In this document: positions 43,704 through 52,904 of the stretch, in pieces | Numbering within the stretch: position 1 is the first letter of the stretch | Layout of the letters: every line of letters starts with the position of its first letter | Source: Opitutia bacterium | Lineage (GTDB): Bacteria > Verrucomicrobiota > Verrucomicrobiia > Opitutales > Seribacteraceae | Length of the DNA stretch: 64,000 nucleotides | Direction: 5' to 3' | Assembly (NCBI GenBank): GCA_002686835.1 | Contig: NYYP01000023.1 | Coordinates: 1-64,000 of the forward strand | Notes under the pieces: model-generated | What the model was told of the DNA's origin: nothing | Seen by the model: only the letters and a program-made list of their open reading frames with translations | Database searches by the model: none | Program-made: the position numbers and the translations under genes

Positions 43704-46619
43704 TTATCTCCGGAAGAGAGAGAATCCTTTTATGGATTTTACTTCTCCAAACTGTTCGAGTGCTTCCATGTCAATTTTTTCTGAATCTCCAACAATGGAA
43801 AAAAGAATAGGTTTTTGTTGGATTTTGGAAGTGTAGAAATCGCTCAAGCTTTCCAAACTAGCATTGGCTAGTTTTTCAAACCGATGTTTTCGTGGGTCCA
43901 TCTCCAACCCGAGTGCATCTACATCGTAAACAAATCGTGGAATAGAACGAGAAGTAAGCGGATTTGTTCGGTAGGTACTCAGCAGCGAGGAATGGGCCGA
44001 TGCCCAACGGTTCTCATTCAGGGGCATTTGTCTTAATAGACCAAGAAAAGCGTGCACCGCATCCAATGTCTTGTCTGCTTGGCATCCAATTGATCCGACC
44101 AGTACATTTTCTTCATCGGGACGGGAAGGAGTGAAAAAGCGAGCCCATGCGGAGTATGCCAATGCCCTGGCTTCACGAAGTTCCTGAAAGACTAATCCGG
44201 CCATTCCACCGCCAAAGTATTCATTAAATAACTGGACGGAGGGGGTGATCGATTCATCGAGTAATCCGCAAGAGAATTCGAGCCTGACCTGGGCCTGGGC
44301 CATTTCTTTGTGCAAAAAGAAGACCTGATCTTTTGGTGGGGTGATCGAGCGGTTAGGGGATACTTGATTAGGCTGATGGACCGGTTCAGCGGAGAGGAAG
44401 GTTTGGTTGATTATTGACAAAACATCCTCCGGAGTTCGGGGACCGAAGTATAGAATTGTACGAGGAGAGCCAACCGCTTGGGCGAGAAAATTTGTCAGGT
44501 CAGAAACTGTGGATGCATTTAATTCATGATCAGACGCTCTTTTGAGATAGCGGGAATTTTCACCATAACGGTGAAAATGGGCCAAGGCATGGGTGAGGGC
44601 GTTAGGGTCTTTTTGTTCATCATCCCTCTCCGAAAGTATTATCTTTTTGGTTAGGTCCCAAATCTCGTCATTGGATTTTGGATTGAGCAAATGCTCCTGA
44701 GCTAATGCGATTGAAGGTGCAAAGTTTTCATCCAGTCCATTGAGGCCAAAATTGGAGAAGTGTTCTTGTACCCCAAATGCAAAATCAGTCCCGAGTTTGT
44801 ACCATTCAATCTTCAAATGTTCCGAGTCCAAAGTGCCAGCACCGGCACGATCAAGCATTCTTTTGGCGTAGGATAACATGGGTTGGTGATCAAACCCCAT
44901 CTCCATCCTGACTTCTAAATTAAATAAGTCATTGAGAGGGTTGTATGCATGAATTAGTCGAACTCCAGAGGCCACCTGATGAATAGAGTAGTCACTCCCG
45001 TTTTGGAGGAATTTAGGAGTCAATGGATTGTATGGCATCTGTTCAACCTCCTGCATGAATGGCGATTCTTTATTTGGATCGATCGACAGAGCGTCAATAG
45101 GCGGTTTTTCAATGGAGGGCAAATTATGCTGTTCATCTATGCGAAAACCGACGACATAATCAGAGCCGTAATATTTTTGGGCCACCATGATAATGTCTTC
45201 TTTGGTTACTTTTTCCAAATCGCTGATCTCATTGAGGGTTACATTCCAATCGACAAAGGCGAGAAATGTATCTCTCAAAAGCTCTACCCGCTTGTCATTT
45301 CTTTCATAATTTTCTTTTTCACGTTTCTTAAAATCATTGATTACGGCATCAAGAATCCACTCTTCAAAGTCTCCCTTTTTGATACGCTCAATTTGTGCAA
45401 GTAGCAGGCTTTCCACCTCTTCGAGGCTTTGGCCATCCTTGGGAATGCCATAAAGATAGTGAGCTCCATAATCGTTTAAGTTTTGTGGATAGCATCCTGC
45501 AGCACGGACTTTTTGCTTCTCGACCAGGTTGAGATTAATTAGACCAGCGACTGAATTATCAAGAATCATATCGACCAAACGAAGGGCGGCGTAATCAGGG
45601 TGGTGTTTGGGAGCGGTGCGAAAAGCAAGCACTACCTGCTCTTCACCAAGATATTCAACTTGGACAAATTCCCGTCCCTTAAGTGGTTTTTCTTCCCATT
45701 TCGGTTCTGCCCTGAGAGGAGAATTGCTTGTCCAGGAAGAGAAATATTTTTCGATGGTTGCAAATGTTTCTTCGGGTTTCAAATCTCCCGAAATACAGAT
45801 TGCCATATTTTCAGGAACATAGTGCTGCTGGTAAAATTTTTCGATGGCATAGATGGAGGGGTTCTTGAGGTGTTCCACTGTACCAAGGGTGGATTGTTGC
45901 CCATATGGATGCACCTTGTAGAGTAAATCATTGACCGCCCGATAGATGAGCCGATGTTTATTGTCAATCGCACGGTTTTTCTCCTCATATACCGTTTCAA
46001 GTTCAGTATGAAAAAGCCGGAAAACAGGGCGGGCAAACCGTTCACTCTCTATCTTTGCCCATTGCTCCAGGCGGTTGGATGGTAAATCTACTTTGTAGAC
46101 AGTTTCCTCATGCCATGTATGAGCATTTAATCCTTTTGCTCCCATGTCGCTGTAGACCCGGTCCATTTCATTGGGAATGGCAAGCTTGGATGCTCGGGTA
46201 GATAAGGAGTTTATTTGCTTATAAATACTGGCCCTTCTTGTCTCGTTTTGTTCAGTGGCTCTTTTTTCATAAAGATCACTGATTTCAGCAAGGATGGGCT
46301 CCTCGGCAGCATAGTCCTCGGTTCCAAATGACTGCGTGCCTTTGAACAGGAGATGTTCCAAATAGTGGGCTAATCCGGTGTTAGTCGCCGGATCATGTTT
46401 ACTTCCTGCCCGGGTTACTATTTCAGCATAGAAGCGTGGCTCTTCAGAGTTTGGACTAAGGTAAACGGTCAAACCGTTTTCGAGGTTCTTTTGCAAAACT
46501 TGCATGGAAGATTCAGTTGATTTAGAGGGAGAATAATTGGATTTTTCAGAAGGTGCACAGGAAACAAGTGCAAAACTCGCAAGAATTAAATTTGTGGAGC
46601 GTTGGAGCATTGACTTCAT
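43704..46619 (-). CDS. M16 family zinc metallopeptidase lipoprotein (insulinase/pitrilysin-like)
   Basis: This large M16 peptidase has about 970 residues and two tandem M16 units. The inverted zinc motif is HYLEHLLFKGTQSFG, with the distal Glu in the ETVYEEKNRAID segment. The C-terminal half (LEFSCGLLDESITPSVQLFNEYFGGGMAGLVFQELREARALAYSA) is the inactive-type repeat typical of the family. I chose ATG 46619 (MKSMLQRSTNLILASFALVSCAP), which puts a lipobox (LVSC) at residue 21; the ORF-track ATG at 46673 is an alternative. It is probably anchored in the periplasm or outer membrane. Role inferred: peptide turnover. Confidence 0.9.
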   Translation of the reverse strand: MKSMLQRSTNLILASFALVSCAPSEKSNYSPSKSTESSMQVLQKNLENGLTVYLSPNSEEPRFYAEIVTRAGSKHDPATNTGLAHYLEHLLFKGTQSFGTEDYAAEEPILAEISDLYEKRATEQNETRRASIYKQINSLSTRASKLAIPNEMDRVYSDMGAKGLNAHTWHEETVYKVDLPSNRLEQWAKIESERFARPVFRLFHTELETVYEEKNRAIDNKHRLIYRAVNDLLYKVHPYGQQSTLGTVEHLKNPSIYAIEKFYQQHYVPENMAICISGDLKPEETFATIEKYFSSWTSNSPLRAEPKWEEKPLKGREFVQVEYLGEEQVVLAFRTAPKHHPDYAALRLVDMILDNSVAGLINLNLVEKQKVRAAGCYPQNLNDYGAHYLYGIPKDGQSLEEVESLLLAQIERIKKGDFEEWILDAVINDFKKREKENYERNDKRVELLRDTFLAFVDWNVTLNEISDLEKVTKEDIIMVAQKYYGSDYVVGFRIDEQHNLPSIEKPPIDALSIDPNKESPFMQEVEQMPYNPLTPKFLQNGSDYSIHQVASGVRLIHAYNPLNDLFNLEVRMEMGFDHQPMLSYAKRMLDRAGAGTLDSEHLKIEWYKLGTDFAFGVQEHFSNFGLNGLDENFAPSIALAQEHLLNPKSNDEIWDLTKKIILSERDDEQKDPNALTHALAHFHRYGENSRYLKRASDHELNASTVSDLTNFLAQAVGSPRTILYFGPRTPEDVLSIINQTFLSAEPVHQPNQVSPNRSITPPKDQVFFLHKEMAQAQVRLEFSCGLLDESITPSVQLFNEYFGGGMAGLVFQELREARALAYSAWARFFTPSRPDEENVLVGSIGCQADKTLDAVHAFLGLLRQMPLNENRWASAHSSLLSTYRTNPLTSRSIPRFVYDVDALGLEMDPRKHRFEKLANASLESLSDFYTSKIQQKPILFSIVGDSEKIDMEALEQFGEVKSIKGFSLFRR

Positions 46620-46687
46620 CAGGGTTGTAAAAAGGCTAATTTTTTTAAAAAGTAAAGGAATCCTATAAATCATTTTGTCTTAAACCA

Positions 46688-47092
46688 ATGAAATTCAAAT
46701 TTTACGAATACGAAAAGTGCTCAACTTGTAAGAAAGCCCGCAATTGGATGGATTCCCGTGGTATAAATTACGAAAGAATTCCCATTCGTGAACAAACCCC
46801 CACCAAGAAAGAATTACTTGAGTTGCTGGAAGGGCACCAAGGGAAAGTAAAGAAATTATTTAATACATCGAGCAAGGACTATCGGGACCCCAAGATAAAG
46901 GATTCCCTCCCTGGCTTGTCCCAGGATGATATGATAGATCTTCTTACTGCACGGGGAAACTTAATCAAGCGACCTATTTTAATTGGTAAGAATATCGCCT
47001 TGCAGGGTTTTAATCCAGAAGAGTGGGGGAAACTTGACTTGATGGAATCAGAAATTTGCGGGGAATGTCCTAAAGTGGTTGTAGGAAAGTGA
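46688..47092 (+). CDS. Spx/ArsC family thioredoxin-fold protein
   Basis: This 134-residue protein belongs to the ArsC/Spx/MgsR/YffB family. The N-terminal redox motif is YEKCSTCKKARNWMDSRGI (CxxC), and the C-terminal half has LIKRPILIGKN, as in YffB and Spx. The canonical ArsC residues for arsenate cannot be confirmed, so neither arsenate reduction nor RNA polymerase binding is supported. Two more cysteines occur near the end (EICGECPK). It is divergent from the M16 gene. Confidence 0.8.
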   Translation: MKFKFYEYEKCSTCKKARNWMDSRGINYERIPIREQTPTKKELLELLEGHQGKVKKLFNTSSKDYRDPKIKDSLPGLSQDDMIDLLTARGNLIKRPILIGKNIALQGFNPEEWGKLDLMESEICGECPKVVVGK

Positions 47093-47127
47093 GCATTTCT
47101 CTATTTTTAATATGCTTTTTGTATTAG

Positions 47128-47499
47128 ATGAAAAAATTACCTGAGATTTGGAATGAATTTGTCAATGCTGGCAGAGTGGATGAAGTCTGCTCGCTTTATG
47201 CCAAGGATGCACGACTACTTGCCACTTTTGCAGCTGTGCCCGTAGATGATGAAGCGGGCATCCGTGCCTATTTTGAGGGATTTACATCGCGGGAGGGAGC
47301 TGGGGTTTCCTTTGACCAAGAGGGTGCCCGCAGGCAAGAGGTCGGTGATCAGGTTTTTTTGTACACTGGTACCTACACTTTTTTTCATGGCGGGACCGGG
47401 CAAAACCATCGGTTTCCTGCAAGGTATTCTTTTTTAGTGGATGAGAAGGAAGATCCTAAAATTCTTCACCATCACTCCTCCCTGATTCCAACCGGGTAG
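47128..47499 (+). CDS. NTF2-like (SnoaL/DUF4440-type) protein
   Basis: This 123-residue protein fits the cystatin-like NTF2 fold. It starts with a helix (LPEIWNEFVNAGRVDEVCSLYAKDARLLATFA) and has VGDQVFLYTGTYTF and the C-terminal ILHHHSSLIP typical of the CaMKII-association/SgcJ group. No signal peptide. Such proteins are small ligand-binding or isomerase-like units; no substrate can be assigned. It lies 35 bp after the Spx-like gene. Confidence 0.75.
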   Translation: MKKLPEIWNEFVNAGRVDEVCSLYAKDARLLATFAAVPVDDEAGIRAYFEGFTSREGAGVSFDQEGARRQEVGDQVFLYTGTYTFFHGGTGQNHRFPARYSFLVDEKEDPKILHHHSSLIPTG

Positions 47500-47538
47500 A
47501 GTTCACCCCTTATCTTATCAATCCAACTCACCAAAGAC

Positions 47539-47775
47539 ATGCTATCCCCAAAGCAAACCCTGGACACATATTATTTGGAAGCTCGTCGTGACTTGCTCGA
47601 AGTGGCGGCCTTGCTCGATCGTTATGATGAGGCAGTCAACCGGGCAGGGGGACCGGCTGATGATGAGAGCAGACTCAAAGTCCTGAGGGAAGCCATGGAA
47701 GTGCTCGCTCAGGGCGATCATCCTCAACCTAATCGTACTGAATTGCTCCTCGAGCATTTCTCCAAAATTAACTAA
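47539..47775 (+). CDS. small conserved hypothetical protein, 78 aa
   Basis: This acidic, helical 78-residue protein (DTYYLEARRDLLEVAALLDRYDEAVNR) is unrecognised. It lies 14 bp upstream of the TatD-type hydrolase in the same direction, so the two are likely co-transcribed. It is much shorter than EboA of ebo clusters. No catalytic motif is visible. Confidence 0.6.
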   Translation: MLSPKQTLDTYYLEARRDLLEVAALLDRYDEAVNRAGGPADDESRLKVLREAMEVLAQGDHPQPNRTELLLEHFSKIN

Positions 47776-47789
47776 AGAGGCCTTATCTA

Positions 47790-48611
47790 ATGCAAATAAT
47801 ACAGCCTCATTACCACGCCATTGCACGGACGGCACAGGATTATGAACGTATGGCGATGTCCGGAGTTGTTGCGGTTTGTGAACCCGCTTTTTGGGCGGGC
47901 TTCGACCGTAGACATCCTGAAACATTTATTGACTACTTTGCCCAAATCTCAGAATTTGAACCAACGCGGGCTGCTGAGTTTGGTATCCGCCACTTTTGCT
48001 GGGTTGCAGTTAACCCTAAAGAAGCAGAAAATACTGAACTTACCCAAGAGGTTCTCCGTCAAATGCCCGAATTTTTGGGGAAACCAAACTGCCTGGGAGT
48101 GGGTGAGACTGGGTTGCACAAGTCCACACAAAATGAAATTGCAGCACTGGAGGCTCATGTTGAATTGGCAATGAAGCATGATCAACTAGTCTTAATTCAT
48201 ACCCCCCATTTATCTGACAAAGCTCATGGGACTAAAACCGTGTTGGAAGTATTGGCAGGTATGGATGTGAATCCTGACAAGATCTGGATCGATCATGTTG
48301 AAGAACAAACGATCGAATGGGTATTGGACGCTGGATACTGGGCGGGAATGACACTTTATCCAGTTACCAAGTGCAGTCCGCGCCGAGCCGTTGATATTTT
48401 GGAAAAATATTCTACTGAACGTTTGTTGGTCAATTCTTCTGCAGACTGGGGACCGAGCGATCCTTTTACCTTGCAGGAATGTATTGTTGATTTCCGGAAA
48501 CGTGGCCACTCTTTGCAGGAAGCTGTGGAAATCTTTCACAACAATCCTTGTCGATTTCTTGGTCAAAATCCAAAGTGGGATATTAAACCGATCCAAATTT
48601 CAGAATCCTAA
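47790..48611 (+). CDS. TatD-family metal-dependent hydrolase, ebo-cluster type
   Basis: This 273-residue TIM-barrel amidohydrolase is related to TatD DNases. The first metal motif is PHYHAIARTAQDYERMAMSGV, where the usual D-x-H-x-H is reduced to P-H-Y-H. Further marks are VVAVCEPAFWAGF, GVGETGLHKSTQNEIAALEAHVELA, LIHTPH, WIDHVEEQTIEWVLDAGYWAGMTLYP and VNSSADWGPSDP. This pattern matches the TatD-like proteins found in ebo gene clusters rather than E. coli TatD. No UbiA or dehydroquinate synthase-like partner is adjacent. A good ribosome-binding site (AGAGG) precedes the ATG. Function unknown. Confidence 0.8.
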   Translation: MQIIQPHYHAIARTAQDYERMAMSGVVAVCEPAFWAGFDRRHPETFIDYFAQISEFEPTRAAEFGIRHFCWVAVNPKEAENTELTQEVLRQMPEFLGKPNCLGVGETGLHKSTQNEIAALEAHVELAMKHDQLVLIHTPHLSDKAHGTKTVLEVLAGMDVNPDKIWIDHVEEQTIEWVLDAGYWAGMTLYPVTKCSPRRAVDILEKYSTERLLVNSSADWGPSDPFTLQECIVDFRKRGHSLQEAVEIFHNNPCRFLGQNPKWDIKPIQISES

Positions 48612-48626
48612 TTTGGGAGCAAGCTA

Positions 48627-50036
48627 ATGGCTCTGCGTTTGTATGATACCATGTCCCGTGAAGTGCGGGATGTCTTTGCGATGGACGGGAAATCGGTACG
48701 ATTTTACTGCTGTGGACCTACTGTATACGGTCCAGCTCATGTGGGAAATTTTAGAACTTTTGTTTTACAGGATGTTTTTCGCCGCACTTTGGAGACGGGT
48801 GGCACGAAGACTTATCACGCCCGCAATCTCACGGATGTCGACGATAAAACTATAAGGGAATCTCAGGGAGAAGGTATCAGCCTTAGTGAATTCACTGATC
48901 GTTGGACAAAACGGTTTTTGCAGGATTGTGATCAACTAAATCTGTTGAGTCCTCATATCCAGCCATCTGCGGTAGATCATGTTCCCGAACAGATTGCCTT
49001 AATCGAACGATTGATTGAGGGGGGGAAGGCGTATCAGGCACCAGATAGATCCGTATATTTCAAGGTTGATGCCTTTGAAGGCTATGGATCGTTATCAAGG
49101 TTGGCGGAACGCCAAATTACCACCTCCAATGCAAACAGGGAAAGCTCTGATGAATACGATCGTGATTCTGCTGCAGATTTCGCTCTATGGAAAGCCCGTC
49201 GACCAGAAGATGGGGCCAATTTCTGGGAGTCTCCATGGGGAGAAGGAAGACCAGGCTGGCATATCGAATGTAGTGCCATTTGTTTAAAGCATTTAGGTGA
49301 GAGTTTTGATTTACACTCGGGGGGCGTGGACTTGGTTTTTCCTCATCATGAAAATGAAATAGCCCAAGTTGAGTCGGTAACATGCAAAACTTTTGCCAGG
49401 CATTGGTTTCACATTGCTCATCTTATGGTGGAGGGAACCAAAATGAGCAAATCTTTGGGCAACCTATACACATTGGACGACATCCGAGCCCGTGGCCACA
49501 CCGCCGAGGAGGTGAGGTATGTACTCTTGTCCGGGAGTTATCGACAACCCCTAAACTTTACCTTTGATTCGCTTAAGGCTGCTGGCAAAGCATTAAAGAA
49601 AATTTCGGACTTTTCCTCGCGAATAGAATTTAGAGATGAGGAAAACCGTATTGAACTCGCAACCAGATTTGGGCCTTTTCAGGCTGTTCAGGATGCGATT
49701 CTTAATGATCTTAACACAGCCGATGCCTTGGGTAAATTGTTTGGATTGATGCGCGAACTTTCGGAAGCTTGGGATAAAGGAGACTTCCAGCAAAACCAGG
49801 AGGCTAAGCAATCCTTACATGAGGGATTTCGTGCTGTTTTGGATTTGTTTGGGTTTAGTTTGAAACAAAAGGTGCAGGCTGAAGTACCCGAGGATGTGAT
49901 ATCATGGGCAAAAGAACGGTGGGAGGCAAAACAGTCCAAGGACTGGGTGACCGCTGATCTTTTTCGTGATAAAATCCAACAGGCTGGGTGGATTATTAAA
50001 GACAGCAAAGACACCTACGAACTAAGCAAATCATAG
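48627..50036 (+). CDS. cysS: cysteinyl-tRNA synthetase
   Basis: This class Ia synthetase charges tRNA-Cys. Zinc and active-site motifs are YCCGPTVYGPAHVGNFRTFVLQDVF (HIGH equivalent HVGN), GWHIECSAIC, HSGGVDLVFPHHENEIAQ and TKMSKSLGN. At 469 residues it has the usual anticodon-binding helical domain (WAKERWEAKQSKDWVTADLFRDKIQQAGW). It starts 15 bp after the TatD-type gene. GGGAG lies upstream of the ATG. Confidence 0.97.
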   Translation: MALRLYDTMSREVRDVFAMDGKSVRFYCCGPTVYGPAHVGNFRTFVLQDVFRRTLETGGTKTYHARNLTDVDDKTIRESQGEGISLSEFTDRWTKRFLQDCDQLNLLSPHIQPSAVDHVPEQIALIERLIEGGKAYQAPDRSVYFKVDAFEGYGSLSRLAERQITTSNANRESSDEYDRDSAADFALWKARRPEDGANFWESPWGEGRPGWHIECSAICLKHLGESFDLHSGGVDLVFPHHENEIAQVESVTCKTFARHWFHIAHLMVEGTKMSKSLGNLYTLDDIRARGHTAEEVRYVLLSGSYRQPLNFTFDSLKAAGKALKKISDFSSRIEFRDEENRIELATRFGPFQAVQDAILNDLNTADALGKLFGLMRELSEAWDKGDFQQNQEAKQSLHEGFRAVLDLFGFSLKQKVQAEVPEDVISWAKERWEAKQSKDWVTADLFRDKIQQAGWIIKDSKDTYELSKS

Positions 50037-50103
50037 TCCACACTCTAAAGTTTGTACTAACGGTTCTTCAAGGAAGTTAAGCAGTCTTTGCAAATATGCT
50101 TTT

Positions 50104-50976
50104 ATGAATGATTTAAAAATAAGCACACTCGGAAGCCGTTCCTCCAAATGGGGTGAAGGGCCCATCTACTGGAAAGATCATTTACTCTATGTCGACATAG
50201 AGGGTCATTCCTTAATCCGCCTGAATCCTGAAACTCAAGAGGAGGAGGTTTGGGGGATGAGGGAAAGAATCGGCACAGTGGTTCCGACTCTGGGCGAAGA
50301 TTTTATCTGTGCTGGAGATTCGGGCATCTATCGATTCGATCCCTCGAGGAATCAAAAAACAAACCTGGCTGACCCAGAAGCAAATAAAAGACCAGACAAT
50401 CGTTTCAATGATGGCAAATGTGATCCTCGTGGCCGCTTGTGGGCAGGCACGATTAGTACAATAAAGAAAGTGGGAGATGCCAACCTCTACCTACTTGATC
50501 AATCTGGCGTGCTGACTTTGAAGGTTAGCGGAGTGACCAACTCAAATGGAATTTGCTGGAATGCGTCCAAAACTCAGATGTATTACATTGATACACCGAC
50601 ACAAAAAATCATCAGCTTTGAATATGACGATGAAAATGGAAACCTTGGAGATTCTCATGTTGCGGTAAATTTCGCTCAATTAAAAGAGGAGGGTTCTCCT
50701 GATGGCATGACCATAGATCAGGACGGAATGCTCTGGGTGGCGATGTGTCATGGCGGTTCCGTATTACGGCTTGATCCCCATTCAGGTGAACTTTTACAGA
50801 AAGTAGAACTTCCTTGTGTTGAAACCACTGCCTGTGCTTTTGGTGGAAAAAACCTGGATCGATTGTTTGTTACCACTGGTCATCATAAAACCTTAGTTGA
50901 GAAAGATGCGGGAAAGGTTTTTGCTATCGATGGCCTGGGGTTATGCGGTATACCAGCCTCTCCATACCTCGGATAA
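50104..50976 (+). CDS. SMP-30/gluconolactonase/LRE family protein
   Basis: This is a six-bladed beta-propeller lactonase of 290 residues. Metal-site elements are WGEGPIYWKDHLLYVDIEG, RFNDGKCDPRGRLWAGT, VTNSNGICWNASKTQMYYIDTPTQKI and GSPDGMTIDQDGMLWVA. It hydrolyses sugar lactones such as glucono- or xylonolactone. It is cytoplasmic, with no signal. It heads a plus-strand sugar cluster with an SDR, a ribose-type ABC importer and an XylB-type kinase, so it may act after a sugar dehydrogenase. Confidence 0.87.
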   Translation: MNDLKISTLGSRSSKWGEGPIYWKDHLLYVDIEGHSLIRLNPETQEEEVWGMRERIGTVVPTLGEDFICAGDSGIYRFDPSRNQKTNLADPEANKRPDNRFNDGKCDPRGRLWAGTISTIKKVGDANLYLLDQSGVLTLKVSGVTNSNGICWNASKTQMYYIDTPTQKIISFEYDDENGNLGDSHVAVNFAQLKEEGSPDGMTIDQDGMLWVAMCHGGSVLRLDPHSGELLQKVELPCVETTACAFGGKNLDRLFVTTGHHKTLVEKDAGKVFAIDGLGLCGIPASPYLG

Positions 50977-51066
50977 TAATAGGTCATAAATCGATATGAT
51001 AAGGGCAGAAATTGATATATAAAATTAGTTTGATATATCAAATAATCAGCTCTAGATCATTTATTT

Positions 51067-51822
51067 ATGAGTTTTTCTTTAACTAATCGGGTTGCCCTGA
51101 TTACAGGAAGTACCAGAGGTCTTGGACTGGGTATTGCTGAATGTCTCGCTGCTGCCGGTGCCAAGATTGCTCTAAACTATTACGGGAATCGGGAAGTCGC
51201 AGAACAGGCCAGGGAATCCTTGCTTAGCTGCGGCACGCAGGTCATGTTGGTCCGGGCTAATGTTACGGATAAGGAACAGGTTAGCTCGATGGTGGATGCA
51301 GTGGAACAAAAATTTGGATCGCTGGACATAATCGTTCCCAATGCCACTGGGCCACAGCCGCAGAAGCCTATTGAGCAATACGATGCTGATTTTTACCGTG
51401 AAATGTACGAATTTTTTGTGCTCAGCCCGTTTCTTCTGGCCCAGGCTGCACTACCTGGAATGAAACAGCGGGGTTGGGGAAGAATAATTAATATTACCAG
51501 TGAGGTGTACCATGCTTCAGTTCCCCAGTTTACCGCCTATGTTGCGGCCAAGGGTGGGCAGATCGGTTGGAGCCGTAGTTTAGCCGTAGAACTTGCATCA
51601 TCTGGGATTACGGTCAACACCGTCGCTCCGGGGTGGATTCCCACTGATCGTCATGCCAATGATCCGCAGGAAGACAAAGATGCATACCTGGAAACGATTC
51701 CAATGGGTCGTTGGGGAACCCCTAAAGATGTTGGGGATGCGGTTCGTTTTTTTGCTTCGGAAGATTCATCTTTTATCACTGGTCAGACACTTTGCGTAAA
51801 TGGTGGACGCACACCTTGGTAA
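51067..51822 (+). CDS. short-chain dehydrogenase/reductase (FabG-like)
   Basis: This 251-residue classical SDR has TGSTRGLGLGIAECLAAAGA, an NATGP motif in place of NNAG, the catalytic Ser in NITSEVYHAS, YVAAKGG (YxxxK) and VNTVAPGWIPTDRH. ITGQTLCVNGGRTPW ends it. The coenzyme-binding loop suggests NADP or NAD without certainty. It lies 90 bp after the SMP-30 gene and 41 bp before the sugar-binding lipoprotein, which makes a sugar or polyol dehydrogenase likely. A non-sugar role is possible. Confidence 0.85.
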   Translation: MSFSLTNRVALITGSTRGLGLGIAECLAAAGAKIALNYYGNREVAEQARESLLSCGTQVMLVRANVTDKEQVSSMVDAVEQKFGSLDIIVPNATGPQPQKPIEQYDADFYREMYEFFVLSPFLLAQAALPGMKQRGWGRIINITSEVYHASVPQFTAYVAAKGGQIGWSRSLAVELASSGITVNTVAPGWIPTDRHANDPQEDKDAYLETIPMGRWGTPKDVGDAVRFFASEDSSFITGQTLCVNGGRTPW

Positions 51823-51863
51823 TTCTTGACCATTTCTCAACCAGCCCTCCTGATAGTAATATT

Positions 51864-52901
51864 ATGAAAATTAAGTATGCCCTTACTTGTGCGTTTCTCT
51901 CTTTCAGTCTGTTCTTTTTTGCAGGTTGTGGTGGAGATGGAACCTCTTCCCAATCGGATGCCCCATCTTTCGCTTATGTAACCAACGGGATTGACCCCTT
52001 TTGGGATTTATGTGCTGCTGGGGTTCGCATTGCTGAGAAAGAATTTGGAGTAAGTTGTGAAGTTTTAATGCCCCCCAAAGGTGTGGTGGACCAAAAGAGA
52101 ATGATGGAGGCAATGTTAGCAAAAGGAATTGATGGAGTTGCCGTAAGTCCGATCGACGCAGATAACCAGACGCCTTTTCTCAATGAAGTTTGTCAGAATA
52201 CCATTCTGATTACTCAGGATGCAGATGCACCGAAAAGCGACCGTTTGGTATACATTGGCACCAATAATTACAAAGCGGGCAGGGCACTTGGTGGGTTAGT
52301 GAAATCCGCCATACCTGATGGTGGGGAAGTTATGATTTTTGTCGGTCGACTGGAACAATTAAATGCCCGTCAGCGCCGTCAGGGAGTGATCGATGAATTG
52401 CTTGAACGTCCCATGCAGGATTTGGATCAGGTTAAGTTTGACTCTGTTGATTCGGTGAACTTATCCGCCGAAGGATCCAAGTATGTGATCGTGGATACCC
52501 GCACGGATAATTTTGACAAAGCCAAAGCGAAAAGTAATGCCGAAGACGCTATGACCAAGTACAAGGACTTGAAATGCATGGTGGGATTGTTTGCCTATAA
52601 TCCACCTGCTTGTATCGACGCAATCAAAGAGGCAAATAAACTGGGTCAAATTAAGGTATGTGGATTCGATGAACAGGATGCCCTTCTTCAGGCGATTCAG
52701 GATGGGCATGCCCATGGTACGATTAGTCAGCAACCATGGGAATATGGATATGAGTCGATCAAAATGCTCAAGTCGATTTACGAGGGTGAGCAACCTGCAA
52801 ACAAATACTTCGAACTTCCTTTCCTAGTGGTTGATAAAAGCAATATTAAAGAGTTCTGGGAGAAGAAAAAGAAGATGGCCGAACTCGGCAAACAGGGTTG
52901 A
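51864..52901 (+). CDS. sugar ABC transporter substrate-binding lipoprotein (ribose/xylose type)
   Basis: This is a periplasmic binding protein of the Peripla_BP_4 (RbsB/XylF) family. I start it at ATG 51864 (MKIKYALTCAFLSFSLFFFAGCGGDG), giving a lipobox (FFAGC) at residue 22; the ORF track start is upstream in an unrelated frame extension. The core reads FAYVTNGIDPFWDLCAAGVRIAEKEFGVSCEVLMPPKG, GVAVSPIDADNQTPFLNEV, YIGTNNYKAGRALGGLVK and CGFDEQDALLQAIQDGHAHGTISQQPWEYGYESIKML. It lies directly before the ATPase and permease genes. The sugar is unknown. Confidence 0.93.
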   Translation: MKIKYALTCAFLSFSLFFFAGCGGDGTSSQSDAPSFAYVTNGIDPFWDLCAAGVRIAEKEFGVSCEVLMPPKGVVDQKRMMEAMLAKGIDGVAVSPIDADNQTPFLNEVCQNTILITQDADAPKSDRLVYIGTNNYKAGRALGGLVKSAIPDGGEVMIFVGRLEQLNARQRRQGVIDELLERPMQDLDQVKFDSVDSVNLSAEGSKYVIVDTRTDNFDKAKAKSNAEDAMTKYKDLKCMVGLFAYNPPACIDAIKEANKLGQIKVCGFDEQDALLQAIQDGHAHGTISQQPWEYGYESIKMLKSIYEGEQPANKYFELPFLVVDKSNIKEFWEKKKKMAELGKQG

Positions 52902-52904
52902 CAG

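Noticed and set aside
44979-45926. Plus-strand ORFs (141 aa and 108 aa) inside the M16 peptidase
   Set aside because: They overlap the conserved M16 coding frame on the other strand and look like reverse-frame artefacts with biased Phe/Ile content.
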